A DNA stretch of 38,798 nt, taken from the NCBI RefSeq assembly GCF_026672275.1, contig NZ_JANQCD010000039.1, positions 1 through 38,798 on the forward strand. The letters run 5' to 3'. Positions within the stretch are counted from its first letter, which is position 1; each line of letters starts with the position of its first letter. A model generated the notes under the pieces. It made no database searches. It was given only the letters and a program-made list of their open reading frames with translations, and had not been told where the DNA came from. Positions 24,444-32,561 of the stretch are shown piece by piece. Source of the stretch: Marinifilum sp. D737. GTDB lineage: Bacteria; Bacteroidota; Bacteroidia; Bacteroidales; Marinifilaceae. Made by a program: the position numbers and the translations under genes.

Positions 24444-25631
24444 CTAATATAAAAAACCGAACAACCATAAAGGAATTTTATTTCCTTCACCGCGTTCGAT
24501 CATGTCGGCGGCCTCAAATAAGTCTTCTGTTCTAATATTAGAATCAGACATATTTGTATTGCCTGTAATTTTAAAATTGTACTTGTCATTCACTAAAAAA
24601 TGTCCCATATCCGTACTTGTAAAAAGTCTTGTAGGTGCTACCTGATTGTAAAAAAAGGTTTCACGCAAGTTATCCTGATCGATATTCTCAGGAGATATGG
24701 CATACAGTAAATTGGTATTGTGTAAATATACCTTATTGGGCTTTTTAGATGAATCTTTATAGCTATCCTTCGAGTTAAGCAAACGAATTAATCTTGCATT
24801 TTTCAAATATCGCAAGTAATTCATAATCGTAGCTCTTGAAGTTTCCACATCATTTGCCAACTTGCTAACATTTGGCTGAAATGGCACATTGCTCGAAATG
24901 ATATAAAGTAGTTTCTTTAGCTTTGGCAAATATTTTAATTCTATTTGGTTCAAATACGTAATATCAAACTCCAACATCAGGTTGATAATTTTCAGCAAAT
25001 TATCAATAAAACTTCTCTCTTCCTGATAACAGGGATAATATCCGTAACGCAAATAATCATTAAAATAAGCCAGAGGTCTTACTTTCTCAAGAATTTCATC
25101 GACAATCTCCTCGTGATTTTCGATAATATCTTCTAAAGAATAGCTTTTAAATTTGTTTCCAGTTTCGTGATTTAAAAATTCTCGGAATGATAATCCATTA
25201 AGGTAATATACATTCACAATATCTTTAAGTTCCTCGTTTGTTTTTACTCTTAAAATAGAAGAAGCCGTAAATATAATTTTTAAGTCACCACATTGCTCAT
25301 AGCAAGTTTTTAAATCTTTTGCCCAATCAGGATATTTATGAATCTGATCTAACAATAACAACTTGCCACCTTTTTTATAGAATTCATCAACAAACGAAAC
25401 CAGTCCTCTTTCGGTAAAGAACAGGTTGTTCATGTTTATATAAAGACATGATTTATCGTTTGCACAATTTTCTCGAACATAGTCTAACAGGAAGGTAGTT
25501 TTACCTACACCTCTGGCACCTTTAATAGCAATTAATCGTTGCGACCAATCAATTTGATCAGCCAATTGTCGACGAATATTACTCTTTTTGTTTTTCAACA
25601 AACTATTATGTGTCTGTAGTAAGGTGTTCAT
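24444..25631 (-). CDS. AAA family ATP-binding protein with C-terminal DUF4143-like region
   Basis: The about 395-aa protein belongs to the archaeal/bacterial AAA ATPase group seen in many Bacteroidota. Walker A is GARGVGKTT (38-46), and Walker B reads KLLLLDQIHKYPDW, so the usual catalytic glutamate after the aspartate is glutamine (Q96). A sensor-like IIFTASSIL follows, then YYLNGLSFREFL, a winged-helix-like stretch (VSKLANDVETSRATIMNYLRYLKNARLI) and a C-terminal part with KVYLHNTNLLYAI. The start is the ATG at 25631; a TTG at 25655 is in frame but is overlapped by the promoter. A perfect 24-bp palindrome and a TAAATTTG -7 box lie just upstream. Function is unknown; family members are often linked to toxin-antitoxin-like or regulatory roles, without firm proof. 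Confidence 0.85.
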   Translation of the reverse strand: MNTLLQTHNSLLKNKKSNIRRQLADQIDWSQRLIAIKGARGVGKTTFLLDYVRENCANDKSCLYINMNNLFFTERGLVSFVDEFYKKGGKLLLLDQIHKYPDWAKDLKTCYEQCGDLKIIFTASSILRVKTNEELKDIVNVYYLNGLSFREFLNHETGNKFKSYSLEDIIENHEEIVDEILEKVRPLAYFNDYLRYGYYPCYQEERSFIDNLLKIINLMLEFDITYLNQIELKYLPKLKKLLYIISSNVPFQPNVSKLANDVETSRATIMNYLRYLKNARLIRLLNSKDSYKDSSKKPNKVYLHNTNLLYAISPENIDQDNLRETFFYNQVAPTRLFTSTDMGHFLVNDKYNFKITGNTNMSDSNIRTEDLFEAADMIERGEGNKIPLWLFGFLY

Positions 25632-25652
25632 ACTTCTTCGAAATTTACATGG

Positions 25653-25660
25653 CAAATTTA
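25653..25660 (-). promoter_or_regulatory. -7 promoter box of the AAA ATPase gene
   Basis: The minus strand reads TAAATTTG, a perfect TAnnTTTG, 22 nt before the ATG at 25631, leaving a very short leader. The -33 region would overlap or abut the palindrome at 25677-25700. Confidence 0.6.
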
Positions 25661-25676
25661 TAGAATTAAAGCTTAA

Positions 25677-25700
25677 TTTTGTAATCTCGAGATTACAAAA
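25677..25700. promoter_or_regulatory. Perfect 24-bp palindrome, candidate operator
   Basis: Each half reads TTTTGTAATCTC outward to centre (between 25688 and 25689), with no spacer and no mismatch. It covers the promoter -33 zone of the AAA ATPase gene. A dimeric DNA-binding protein is expected; the ATPase itself has a winged-helix-like segment and may regulate its own gene (inference). Confidence 0.7.
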
Positions 25701-25794
25701 GCACCTATTTTTTGCTATTTATACTTATTTAAAATAACATGTCGCACAACAGCTTTCCCTTGCTATAACTGATCATTCCTTAAAAAAGTATTAT

Positions 25795-25827
25795 AAAAAA
25801 AAAGAGGCCGTAAAATTACGGCCTCTT
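25795..25827 (-). terminator. Intrinsic terminator of rho
   Basis: AAGAGGCCGTA and TACGGCCTCTT pair almost to the loop, with nine Ts following on the minus strand, 22 nt after the rho stop. Confidence 0.9.
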
Positions 25828-25848
25828 CTATATCATATTGTATTTGAC

Positions 25849-27585
25849 TTATTTGTCGTTCATCGAAATCAAGAACTCCTCATTCGAACGAGTTTTTCTC
25901 ATTCTATCGCTAATAAACTGCATAGCTTCTACAGAATTCATATCGGTTAAGAAGTTACGAAGTACCCAAATGCGATTCAACTGGCCTTCGTCCAATAGAA
26001 GATCTTCTCGACGTGTACTAGAAGCTGTAATGTCAACAGCAGGGTAAATACGCTTGTTAGATAATTTACGATCCAACTGAAGTTCCATATTACCAGTTCC
26101 TTTAAATTCTTCGAAAATTACTTCGTCCATTTTAGAACCTGTTTCTGTTAATGCAGTTGCCAAAATAGTAAGCGATCCTCCATTTTCGATATTACGAGCA
26201 GCACCAAAGAAACGTTTTGGCTTGTGAAGAGCATTTGCGTCAACACCACCAGAAAGTACTTTACCCGATGCAGGAGAAACTGTATTGTAAGCACGGGCCA
26301 AACGAGTAATTGAATCAAGTAAGATTACAACATCATGTCCACACTCAACCATACGTTTTGCTTTTTCAAGCACAATGTTAGCAACTCTTACATGACGTTC
26401 TGCCGGCTCATCAAAAGTAGATGAAATTACTTCAGCATTTACACTTCTTGCCATATCAGTTACCTCTTCCGGACGTTCGTCAATCAGAAGAATAATCATA
26501 TAAGCTTCAGGGTTATTGGCAGCAATTGCATTGGCAACTTCTTTCAACAATACAGTTTTACCTGTTTTTGGCTGCGCAACAATCAAACCTCTTTGTCCCT
26601 TACCAATAGGTGCAAACATATCAACTACACGAGTAGATAATGAATTTGAAGAACCTCCGGTTAAATTGAATTTTTCATCTGGGAAAAGTGGTGTCAAATG
26701 ATCGAAAGGAACACGGTCACGAATCACCTCTGGCAAACGACCATTAATCTTTTCAACCTTAATTAATGGGAAATATTTTTCACCTTCTTTTGGAGGGCGA
26801 ATCGATCCGTTAACTGTATCACCAGTTTTTAAACCAAACAGCTTAATTTGCGACTGAGACACATAAATATCATCAGGAGAATTTAAATAATTATAATCTG
26901 ATGAACGAAGGAAACCATAACCATCAGGCATAATTTCCAACACTCCGGAACTATTAATAATTCCATCAAATTCGAAAAGTTTTTCTTTCTCTCTTTTTTC
27001 GAATCTTTTTCTGTGCTGACTTTTATCCTGACGATCCTGTCTATCGTTTCTGTCGGTTCTTTCTTGCCTTTCCGGTCTTTCAGGTTTCTCAGCTTTCTCG
27101 CCTCTTTCCTGCTTTTCTAGTTTTGGCTTTTCTTCTTTAACAACAGAAGTCTCTTCTTTCTGAGTTTTCACCTCCTCTTTATTTTCAGTTTCAAGCTTAA
27201 CTGGTTCAGCTTTTTTCTCAACAACCTTTCTGGTACGTTTAGGTTTTGCAGGAGCCTCTTCAGCTTTCTTTTCTTCAGGCTGAATCTGAGATGCAGCATC
27301 TTTTACAGCCTCTTTGACTGGCTGCTCTGTTTTTCTTCTTCTGCGTAGCTTGATTTTAGGCTGATCATCCTCAGTCTTTGTCTCTCCTTCCGATTTTTTA
27401 ACTCTCTTACGAGGAGTCTTTTTCTCAGAAGATTTCATTTCTGAAGCTACAATCGCCTGCTGATCAAGAATCTTATAAATTAAATCTTGTTTTTTAAAAG
27501 ATTCAATCTTCTTGATTTTAAGTTCTTTAGCGATTTCTCGCAACTCAGGCACAAGCTTCTTGTTTAATTCAAGAATATCGTACAT
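25849..27585 (-). CDS. rho: Transcription termination factor Rho with long charged insertion
   Basis: The 578-aa hexameric RNA-dependent ATPase ends transcription at untranslated RNA. Order: Rho_N domain ([20 protein letters not shown], 1-45), then about 155 residues (50-205) of low-complexity lysine/glutamate/arginine sequence including [20 protein letters not shown], the RNA-binding cold-shock domain ([20 protein letters not shown], about 214-233), and the ATPase core with Walker A AQPKTGKT (337-344), Walker [17 protein letters not shown], and the Q- and R-loop region. E. coli Rho is 419 aa, so the extra length is the insertion, typical of Bacteroidota. In Bacteroides thetaiotaomicron this region is disordered and promotes phase separation. 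It is divergent from rpoD and ends in a strong intrinsic terminator. Confidence 0.97.
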   Translation of the reverse strand: MYDILELNKKLVPELREIAKELKIKKIESFKKQDLIYKILDQQAIVASEMKSSEKKTPRKRVKKSEGETKTEDDQPKIKLRRRRKTEQPVKEAVKDAASQIQPEEKKAEEAPAKPKRTRKVVEKKAEPVKLETENKEEVKTQKEETSVVKEEKPKLEKQERGEKAEKPERPERQERTDRNDRQDRQDKSQHRKRFEKREKEKLFEFDGIINSSGVLEIMPDGYGFLRSSDYNYLNSPDDIYVSQSQIKLFGLKTGDTVNGSIRPPKEGEKYFPLIKVEKINGRLPEVIRDRVPFDHLTPLFPDEKFNLTGGSSNSLSTRVVDMFAPIGKGQRGLIVAQPKTGKTVLLKEVANAIAANNPEAYMIILLIDERPEEVTDMARSVNAEVISSTFDEPAERHVRVANIVLEKAKRMVECGHDVVILLDSITRLARAYNTVSPASGKVLSGGVDANALHKPKRFFGAARNIENGGSLTILATALTETGSKMDEVIFEEFKGTGNMELQLDRKLSNKRIYPAVDITASSTRREDLLLDEGQLNRIWVLRNFLTDMNSVEAMQFISDRMRKTRSNEEFLISMNDK

Positions 27586-27892
27586 ATATAATTTATTAAT
27601 ATTTTTTGGGTAATGTTTTTTTAGATAGAATTGTATTTGAACAATACGGAACCTGATCTTTCGACCTCTAAATGAGAAGAATCAATCGGAATTCAAATGC
27701 AATATTACGCATTTACTTATAATTCGCAAAAAATAATTGCATAATAATCCTGAAAATAGAAATTATGATGATTTTCAGGATCAATCTCATGCCGTAAATA
27801 AGTTCTCGCAGATTTCTTTTTTTAAATCATTTTGCTATATTTAAATATTAATGACGGAGTTAGGCTTCATCATTTTATACCAAAATTCCACT
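27586..27892. other. Divergent control region between rho and rpoD
   Basis: This 307-bp AT-rich region holds an 11-bp perfect inverted repeat at 27747-27781 and a near-consensus box TCATTTTG (27827-27834) that could serve rpoD. On the minus strand a TATTTTTTG (around 27727-27735), one base longer than the -7 consensus, could serve rho with a leader of roughly 140 nt. No gene is seen. Confidence 0.45.
27747..27781. repeat. Perfect 11-bp inverted repeat in the rho/rpoD region
   Basis: ATCCTGAAAAT (27747-27757) and ATTTTCAGGAT (27771-27781) are exact complements around a 13-nt loop. There is no T-run and the flanking genes diverge, so it is not a terminator for either. It could be a shared operator or an RNA stem. 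Confidence 0.5.
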
Positions 27893-28759
27893 ATGAGACA
27901 GCTAAAAATTACCAAACAAGTAACAAACAGAGAAACTCCTTCGCTGGACAAGTATCTGCATGAAATTGGGAAGGTCGACCTGATTTCGGCAGAGGAAGAG
28001 GTTCAACTTGCCAGAAAGATAAAAAAGGGAGATAAAAAAGCTCTGGATCGGCTTATTAAGTGTAATCTGCGTTTTGTTGTATCTGTATCAAAGCAATATC
28101 AGAACCAAGGTCTTAGCTTGCCTGATTTGATTAACGAAGGAAATTTAGGCTTAATTAAAGCTGCCCAAAGGTTTGATGAAACAAGAGGATTTAAATTTAT
28201 TTCTTATGCAGTTTGGTGGATTCGTCAATCAATTTTACAAGCCTTGGCTGAACAAGCAAGAATCGTTCGTTTACCACTAAATAAAATTGGTTCCATCAAT
28301 AAAATCAACAAAACATTCTCTCAGTTAGAGCAAGAGTATCAGCGTGAACCTTCAGCTGAAGAAATTGCCAATATTTTAGAAATGAGCCCAAAGGATGTAA
28401 AGGAAGCATTAAAGGCATCTGGTCGCCATGTATCTATGGATGCACCAATCAATCCCGAAGAGGAAAACACCCTTTACGACATCTTATTAAGCAATGATGA
28501 AATTAGTCCAGATAAGGCGTTAATTCGAGATTCGCTTAGAAAAGAAATCGAGCGATCTTTATCAACACTATCAAAACGAGAAGCCGCCATCATTCGTTTG
28601 TATTTTGGTTTAAACGGAAAACCACCATACTCGTTGGAAGAAATTGGAAAGGAATTTGGATTAACTCGGGAAAGAGTTCGCCAGATTAAAGAAAAAGCCA
28701 TTAAACGAATGAAGTCAACTTTTAGAAGCAAAATCTTAAAAACTTATTTAGGAGAATAA
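27893..28759 (+). CDS. rpoD: RNA polymerase sigma factor, RpoD/SigA type
   Basis: The 288-aa protein has the short primary-sigma form of Bacteroidota. [22 protein letters not shown] carries region 1.2. Region 2 is [27 protein letters not shown] through GYP-like [20 protein letters not shown]. Region 3 follows, then region 4 with the helix-turn-helix [20 protein letters not shown]. It should direct RNA polymerase to TAnnTTTG promoters. I chose the ATG at 27893 because the family starts MRQLKIT; an upstream in-frame ATG at 27851 would add 14 residues unlike any relative. It is divergent from rho and is followed by a terminator that overlaps the rpe promoter region. Confidence 0.96.
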   Translation: MRQLKITKQVTNRETPSLDKYLHEIGKVDLISAEEEVQLARKIKKGDKKALDRLIKCNLRFVVSVSKQYQNQGLSLPDLINEGNLGLIKAAQRFDETRGFKFISYAVWWIRQSILQALAEQARIVRLPLNKIGSINKINKTFSQLEQEYQREPSAEEIANILEMSPKDVKEALKASGRHVSMDAPINPEEENTLYDILLSNDEISPDKALIRDSLRKEIERSLSTLSKREAAIIRLYFGLNGKPPYSLEEIGKEFGLTRERVRQIKEKAIKRMKSTFRSKILKTYLGE

Positions 28760-28784
28760 ATACTTACATGATTGAATGATATTT

Positions 28785-28829
28785 AAAGGATAAGGGAAAA
28801 ATTTCAGCATTTCTTTCTTATCCTTTTTT
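28785..28829 (+). terminator. Terminator after rpoD
   Basis: AAAGGATAAG (28785-28794) pairs with CTTATCCTTT (28817-28826), with Ts following. The 22-nt loop contains a further short GAAA/TTTC pairing. It ends just before the rpe promoter box. Confidence 0.75.
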
Positions 28830-28834
28830 AATTA

Positions 28835-28842
28835 TATCTTTG
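28835..28842 (+). promoter_or_regulatory. -7 promoter box of rpe
   Basis: TATCTTTG is a perfect TAnnTTTG, 33 nt before the ATG at 28876. The -33 part overlaps the T-rich end of the rpoD terminator. Confidence 0.65.
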
Positions 28843-28875
28843 CGCCAAATTAAAATACTAATATTAAACAATCAG

Positions 28876-29526
28876 ATGCAAACAATTATTTCACCATCCT
28901 TATTATCGGCAGATTTCACCAATCTGAAAGCTGACATTGAGATGGTTAATAAAAGCGAAGCCGATTGGTTTCACCTGGATATTATGGATGGTGTTTTTGT
29001 TCCTAATATCTCATACGGACTGCCAGTAGTACAACAAATCAATAAAATTGCTGAAAAGCCATTGGATGTTCATTTAATGATTATTGATCCGGATAGATAT
29101 GTTGAAGCTTTTCAAAAAGCTGGAGCTGATTATCTAACTGTACACTACGAAGCATGTACTCACCTACACCGCACCGTACAAAACATCAAGCAACATGGAA
29201 TGAAAGCTGGAGTTTCTTTAAACCCACACACTCCTGTATCTGTTCTTGAAGATATTATTCAAGATCTTGATTTGGTACTATTAATGAGTGTAAATCCTGG
29301 ATTTGGAGGACAAAGCTTTATTGAAAATACTTATAAAAAAGTAAAGCAATTAAAAGCTATGATTGCTGAAAAAAATGCCAATACAATAATTGAAGTTGAC
29401 GGCGGTGTTAATTTAGAGACCGGAAAGAAATTGCTTGAAGCAGGAGCCAATGCACTTGTTGCAGGTAGTTTTGTTTTTGGAGCTAATGATCCAACACATA
29501 CCATATCAAATTTGAAAAATTTATAA
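28876..29526 (+). CDS. rpe: Ribulose-phosphate 3-epimerase
   Basis: The 216-aa TIM-barrel enzyme interconverts ribulose 5-phosphate and xylulose 5-phosphate in the pentose phosphate pathway. Motifs: MQTIISPSLLSADF at the start (catalytic Ser and Asp), WFHLDIMDGVFVPN with metal ligands H and D, PLDVHLMI (His ligand), LLMSVNPGFGGQSFI, and IIEVDGGVN with the second catalytic aspartate. The ATG at 28876 matches the family start; an upstream TTG at 28840 lies inside the promoter box and is rejected. Length is normal. It is a single gene with its own -7 box and a shared bidirectional terminator, and complements the transaldolase-like gene at 333-989 in sugar-phosphate metabolism. Confidence 0.97.
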   Translation: MQTIISPSLLSADFTNLKADIEMVNKSEADWFHLDIMDGVFVPNISYGLPVVQQINKIAEKPLDVHLMIIDPDRYVEAFQKAGADYLTVHYEACTHLHRTVQNIKQHGMKAGVSLNPHTPVSVLEDIIQDLDLVLLMSVNPGFGGQSFIENTYKKVKQLKAMIAEKNANTIIEVDGGVNLETGKKLLEAGANALVAGSFVFGANDPTHTISNLKNL

Positions 29527-29530
29527 TAAT

Positions 29531-29567
29531 AAAAAAGACCAAATGAAATTCCATTTGGTCTTTTTGT
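29531..29567. terminator. Bidirectional terminator between rpe and the Lys1-like gene
   Basis: AAAAGACCAAATG and CATTTGGTCTTTT pair as a 13-bp stem around a 6-nt loop, with A-run and T-run on either side. It serves both convergent genes. Confidence 0.9.
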
Positions 29568-29568
29568 T

Positions 29569-30801
29569 TTATACAGTTACGGCATCTTTGCCTTCCAGGT
29601 AATCCTGCAAATAAGCAAAATGCTTTGTAAGTTTTCCTTCTTTAGCTATGGTAGCTCGTTCTAAAATTCCTTCCGGGTCATCACCAAACAAAGCTTCGTA
29701 AACATTATCGGCCAAAGCTTCTCCAAAATCTATCGATGAATCACGAGGCAGTTCACCTGGTAAATTATCTACAGCCATAACCGTAACATTACGTTTGTCA
29801 ACAAAAGGAATGGCCTCTTCTTCACTAAATCTATCATATCCATAAAAAGAGGAAGCAATAGTAGAAGGTCTCAAAGTCGATGGCAATGGTCCATCAATAT
29901 CACAACTAACATCTGCAATTACCGAAATTCTAAAATCATCCTCTTTATAATCCTCAGGAGTTAGAAACCTTGGGGCTTTTGGATCCCAATAATGACATGC
30001 TATATATAAATCAGTAACTTTCGAAAATTTCTTAAATGTTGATTGGTACATCTCAGGATGATCGTAAAAATGCTTCAAATCAAAATCCGAACCATCAATT
30101 CTTTCAACGTATTTATCGGGATCTATTCTGCACACTACAGGCTCATCATATTCTGTAGTTAAAAATTCTTTAGGATCAACTTCCTTTAAATTTAAAACTC
30201 GAATGGTTTGCATAGCGCCCATTGCAACTCTCCCTCCACCTGTTATCAGAATTTTAATTGGCTTAAGAGTAATCTTTTTTAAATGCCTGTACATTTCGTT
30301 CATATCCAAACATGTTCTTGCAGGAGGCAAATCGAAGAAATCCGTTCTCATTCCCCTGGCTCGCAAAGCTTTGTAAGCACCAACTACTCCTGCCCAATGT
30401 CCAAATGCAACAAGTCTCTGCCCGGATAAATTGGTTAAATATTCATAATCGATCAATGTAATGTTTCTTTTAATTACTTGTTGGAGCAATTTTCGATTAT
30501 GAGCTTGCTGTTTTGCTGTATGCGAAAAAAACAGATAGGTTTTATTGGGAATTAAAGTGGGAATATTCACTTCCTTTACTCCTATTAAAATATCGCACTC
30601 TCTAAGGTCTTCAGTTAAAAAATAGCCTTGATCACGATACTCTGCGTCGGTAAAACATCTTATGTCACTCGGCTGAATAAAAATGCTTACATCGGGATAT
30701 TTTTCTAGTATTTTTAAACCTGTTACAGGTGGAATAGCCACTCTTTTATCTGGTGGATTTTTGGTTTCTCGAAGTACTCCTACTCGAATGCGATTCTTCA
30801 T
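29569..30801 (-). CDS. Alanine dehydrogenase / saccharopine dehydrogenase (Lys1-like) family protein
   Basis: The about 410-aa protein has the AlaDH/PNT-type two-domain fold. The N-terminal domain has IRVGVLRETKNPPDKRVAIPP, and the two residues that act in the saccharopine and alanine dehydrogenase active sites are K76 (IGVKE) and H94 (FFSHTAKQQ). The Rossmann domain has ITGGGRVAMGAMQTI (GGGxxA/G) for NAD(P). SVIADVSCDIDG resembles the Lys1 motif near the nicotinamide. Lys1 enzymes make or break saccharopine between lysine and 2-oxoglutarate; the substrate in Bacteroidota homologues is not settled. I use the ATG at 30801; two more codons upstream would start on a TTG. It ends in a terminator shared with rpe. 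Confidence 0.85.
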   Translation of the reverse strand: MKNRIRVGVLRETKNPPDKRVAIPPVTGLKILEKYPDVSIFIQPSDIRCFTDAEYRDQGYFLTEDLRECDILIGVKEVNIPTLIPNKTYLFFSHTAKQQAHNRKLLQQVIKRNITLIDYEYLTNLSGQRLVAFGHWAGVVGAYKALRARGMRTDFFDLPPARTCLDMNEMYRHLKKITLKPIKILITGGGRVAMGAMQTIRVLNLKEVDPKEFLTTEYDEPVVCRIDPDKYVERIDGSDFDLKHFYDHPEMYQSTFKKFSKVTDLYIACHYWDPKAPRFLTPEDYKEDDFRISVIADVSCDIDGPLPSTLRPSTIASSFYGYDRFSEEEAIPFVDKRNVTVMAVDNLPGELPRDSSIDFGEALADNVYEALFGDDPEGILERATIAKEGKLTKHFAYLQDYLEGKDAVTV

Positions 30802-31037
30802 ATTCAAAATTTTAGGGATGAGCCAAAGGTGTTCCTGATAATCTAAGCCAAACGGATATCAAAACACTATATTTATTTAAATTTAATAAACATTTAACAG
30901 ATTTCAGAATTTTCATTAAAAATTTAACACACTATTCCATTACTGATTTTTAATCTGATACAAAACTGTTAGGATAAAAAAAGGTGCTAAATCAGCTATT
31001 TCTGACCCAATAAGTTTAACAGCTAAATGTTTTTTAC

Positions 31038-31045
31038 TAATTTTG
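31038..31045 (+). promoter_or_regulatory. -7 promoter box of the tmRNA gene
   Basis: TAATTTTG is a perfect TAnnTTTG, 12 nt before the mature 5' end at 31057; a TTTA at about -33 (around 31014) is near consensus. Confidence 0.7.
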
Positions 31046-31056
31046 CGTGAATTCTA

Positions 31057-31457
31057 GGGGCTGACGTGGTTTTGACAGCATGTAGAATTGATATGTAAGC
31101 ATGTCGAGCGTTGTGATTCCAGCTCGTAAATATCGGATCTCACACTTTTTAATTGGCGAAACAAATTACGCTCTTGCTGCTTAATCGAATCATAGTAGAT
31201 TAAAGCTTTATTGCGGCACAAGGATGCTGCGACGAGACATCCCGCTTATGGTTCCACCTTGTTCCGGTAAGTATATGGGATGCTGGCAATTCAGGGTTAG
31301 TTGATAATTTACTTCGGGTTATTGGCGAAATTTAGAAGGTAAGCTAAGGTCTCGGGTGTGCTTTCCTTATCCTTAGTCGAAAATCAATAAATCACTAAGC
31401 ATGTAGAAAGCCTATTGGTCGCATGTTTGGACCAGGGTTCGATTCCCTGCAGCTCCA
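31057..31457 (+). ncRNA. ssrA: Transfer-messenger RNA (tmRNA)
   Basis: The 5' GGGGCTG pairs with 3' CAGCTCC (31450-31456) to make the acceptor stem; the TTCGATTC T-loop is present near the 3' end and the discriminator is A31457. No CCA is encoded. The tag frame starts at 31155 and reads GETNYALAA then TAA (31155-31184), the tag type of Bacteroidota. tmRNA with SmpB frees stalled ribosomes and marks the product for proteolysis. Intervening sequence shows pseudoknot-like pairings. It lies alone with its own promoter and terminator. Confidence 0.97.
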
Positions 31458-31462
31458 CACAT

Positions 31463-31503
31463 AAAAAATCCCACTTAAATCATCTATTTAAGTGGGATTT
31501 TTT
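31463..31503. terminator. Bidirectional terminator of tmRNA and galE
   Basis: Perfect 18-bp arms (31463-31480 and 31486-31503) enclose the loop CATCT and begin and end in A-run and T-run. galE stops 13 bp beyond it on the other strand. Confidence 0.9.
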
Positions 31504-31516
31504 ATTTGATTACAGC

Positions 31517-32539
31517 TTATTTTTTAATATTCTCTTGCCATTTCCAGGCCGAAAGCAAAGTTTCATCCAATGTACTTTCCGCTTTCCAACCTAACTCATT
31601 ATTTGCATAGGTAGTATCGGCATAAATCTTTTCAATATCACCCGCTCTACGATCAACAATTTTATGAGGAACTTTTTCTCCTGTTGCTCTTTCAAAAGAT
31701 GTTATAATCTCTAATACAGATACTCCATTTCCAGTACCCACATTAAAATATTCATAGCCATTTTGATTTTTATTCTCCAACAATCGTTCTATGGCTACAA
31801 CATGAGCTTTTGCCAAATCCACAACATGAATGTAATCGCGAATAGCAGATCCGTCAGGAGTATCGTAATCATTTCCAAATACACTCAATTCAGGTCGAAT
31901 ACCTGCTACGGTTTGCGTTAAAAAAGGAATTAAGTTATTGGGAACACCTAATGGTAATTCTCCAATTTTTGCAGTTTCGTGCGCTCCAATTGGATTAAAA
32001 TATCTCAATGCAATCCCTTTTAAACTAGAATTGGCATGTACGGTATCGCGAATAATATCTTCACAAATACTTTTGGTATTGCCATATGGCGATTCTGCTT
32101 CTTTCCTTGGTGTTTGCTCTGTAACCGGAAGTTTATCAGGCTGACCATACACAGTACATGATGATGAGAATACCAGATTATTCACCTTAAAATCATTCAT
32201 GCATTCCATGATATTCATAAGTGAATTTAGGTTGTTATGGTAATACATTAATGGTTTCTCTACCGATTCACCTACTGCTTTAGAGGCTGCAAAATGAATA
32301 ATCGCCTCTAAATTAGCGTATTCATTAAAAAAGTCTTTTACCTTTTGCTTATCCGTTAAATCAAAATTCTCAAATTTAGGTCGAATGCCTGTAATTGCTT
32401 CAATCTGGTCTAAAACCTCAATTTTTGAATTTGATAAATTATCAACAATTACAACATCGTAACCACTATTTTGTAACTCAACAACAGTATGAGAACCAAT
32501 AAATCCGGTTCCACCTGTTACAAGAATTTGCTTCTTCAT
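31517..32539 (-). CDS. galE: UDP-glucose 4-epimerase
   Basis: The 340-aa short-chain dehydrogenase-type enzyme interconverts UDP-glucose and UDP-galactose. Visible are the NAD site TGGTGFIGSH (8-17), DNLSNS after strand 2, the catalytic SSSCTVYG (125-132) and the Y152-x3-K156 pair in PYGNTK, then RYFNPIGAH and the conserved RDYIHVVDLAKAHV. Length is standard. It follows the CBM9-like gene by 22 bp on the same strand and may be co-transcribed with it. It supplies UDP-galactose for surface glycans or handles galactose from degraded polysaccharides; the sulfatases nearby make either plausible. Confidence 0.96.
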   Translation of the reverse strand: MKKQILVTGGTGFIGSHTVVELQNSGYDVVIVDNLSNSKIEVLDQIEAITGIRPKFENFDLTDKQKVKDFFNEYANLEAIIHFAASKAVGESVEKPLMYYHNNLNSLMNIMECMNDFKVNNLVFSSSCTVYGQPDKLPVTEQTPRKEAESPYGNTKSICEDIIRDTVHANSSLKGIALRYFNPIGAHETAKIGELPLGVPNNLIPFLTQTVAGIRPELSVFGNDYDTPDGSAIRDYIHVVDLAKAHVVAIERLLENKNQNGYEYFNVGTGNGVSVLEIITSFERATGEKVPHKIVDRRAGDIEKIYADTTYANNELGWKAESTLDETLLSAWKWQENIKK

Positions 32540-32561
32540 TCTTCTTATCTTTTACCTCTTA

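Noticed and set aside
25632-25655. TTG start of the AAA ATPase at 25655
   Set aside because: It lies within the -7 promoter box; the ATG at 25631 fits the family length.
27851-27892. Extended N-terminus for the sigma factor
   Set aside because: The extra 14 residues match no family start, whereas MRQLKITK at 27893 is the conserved beginning.
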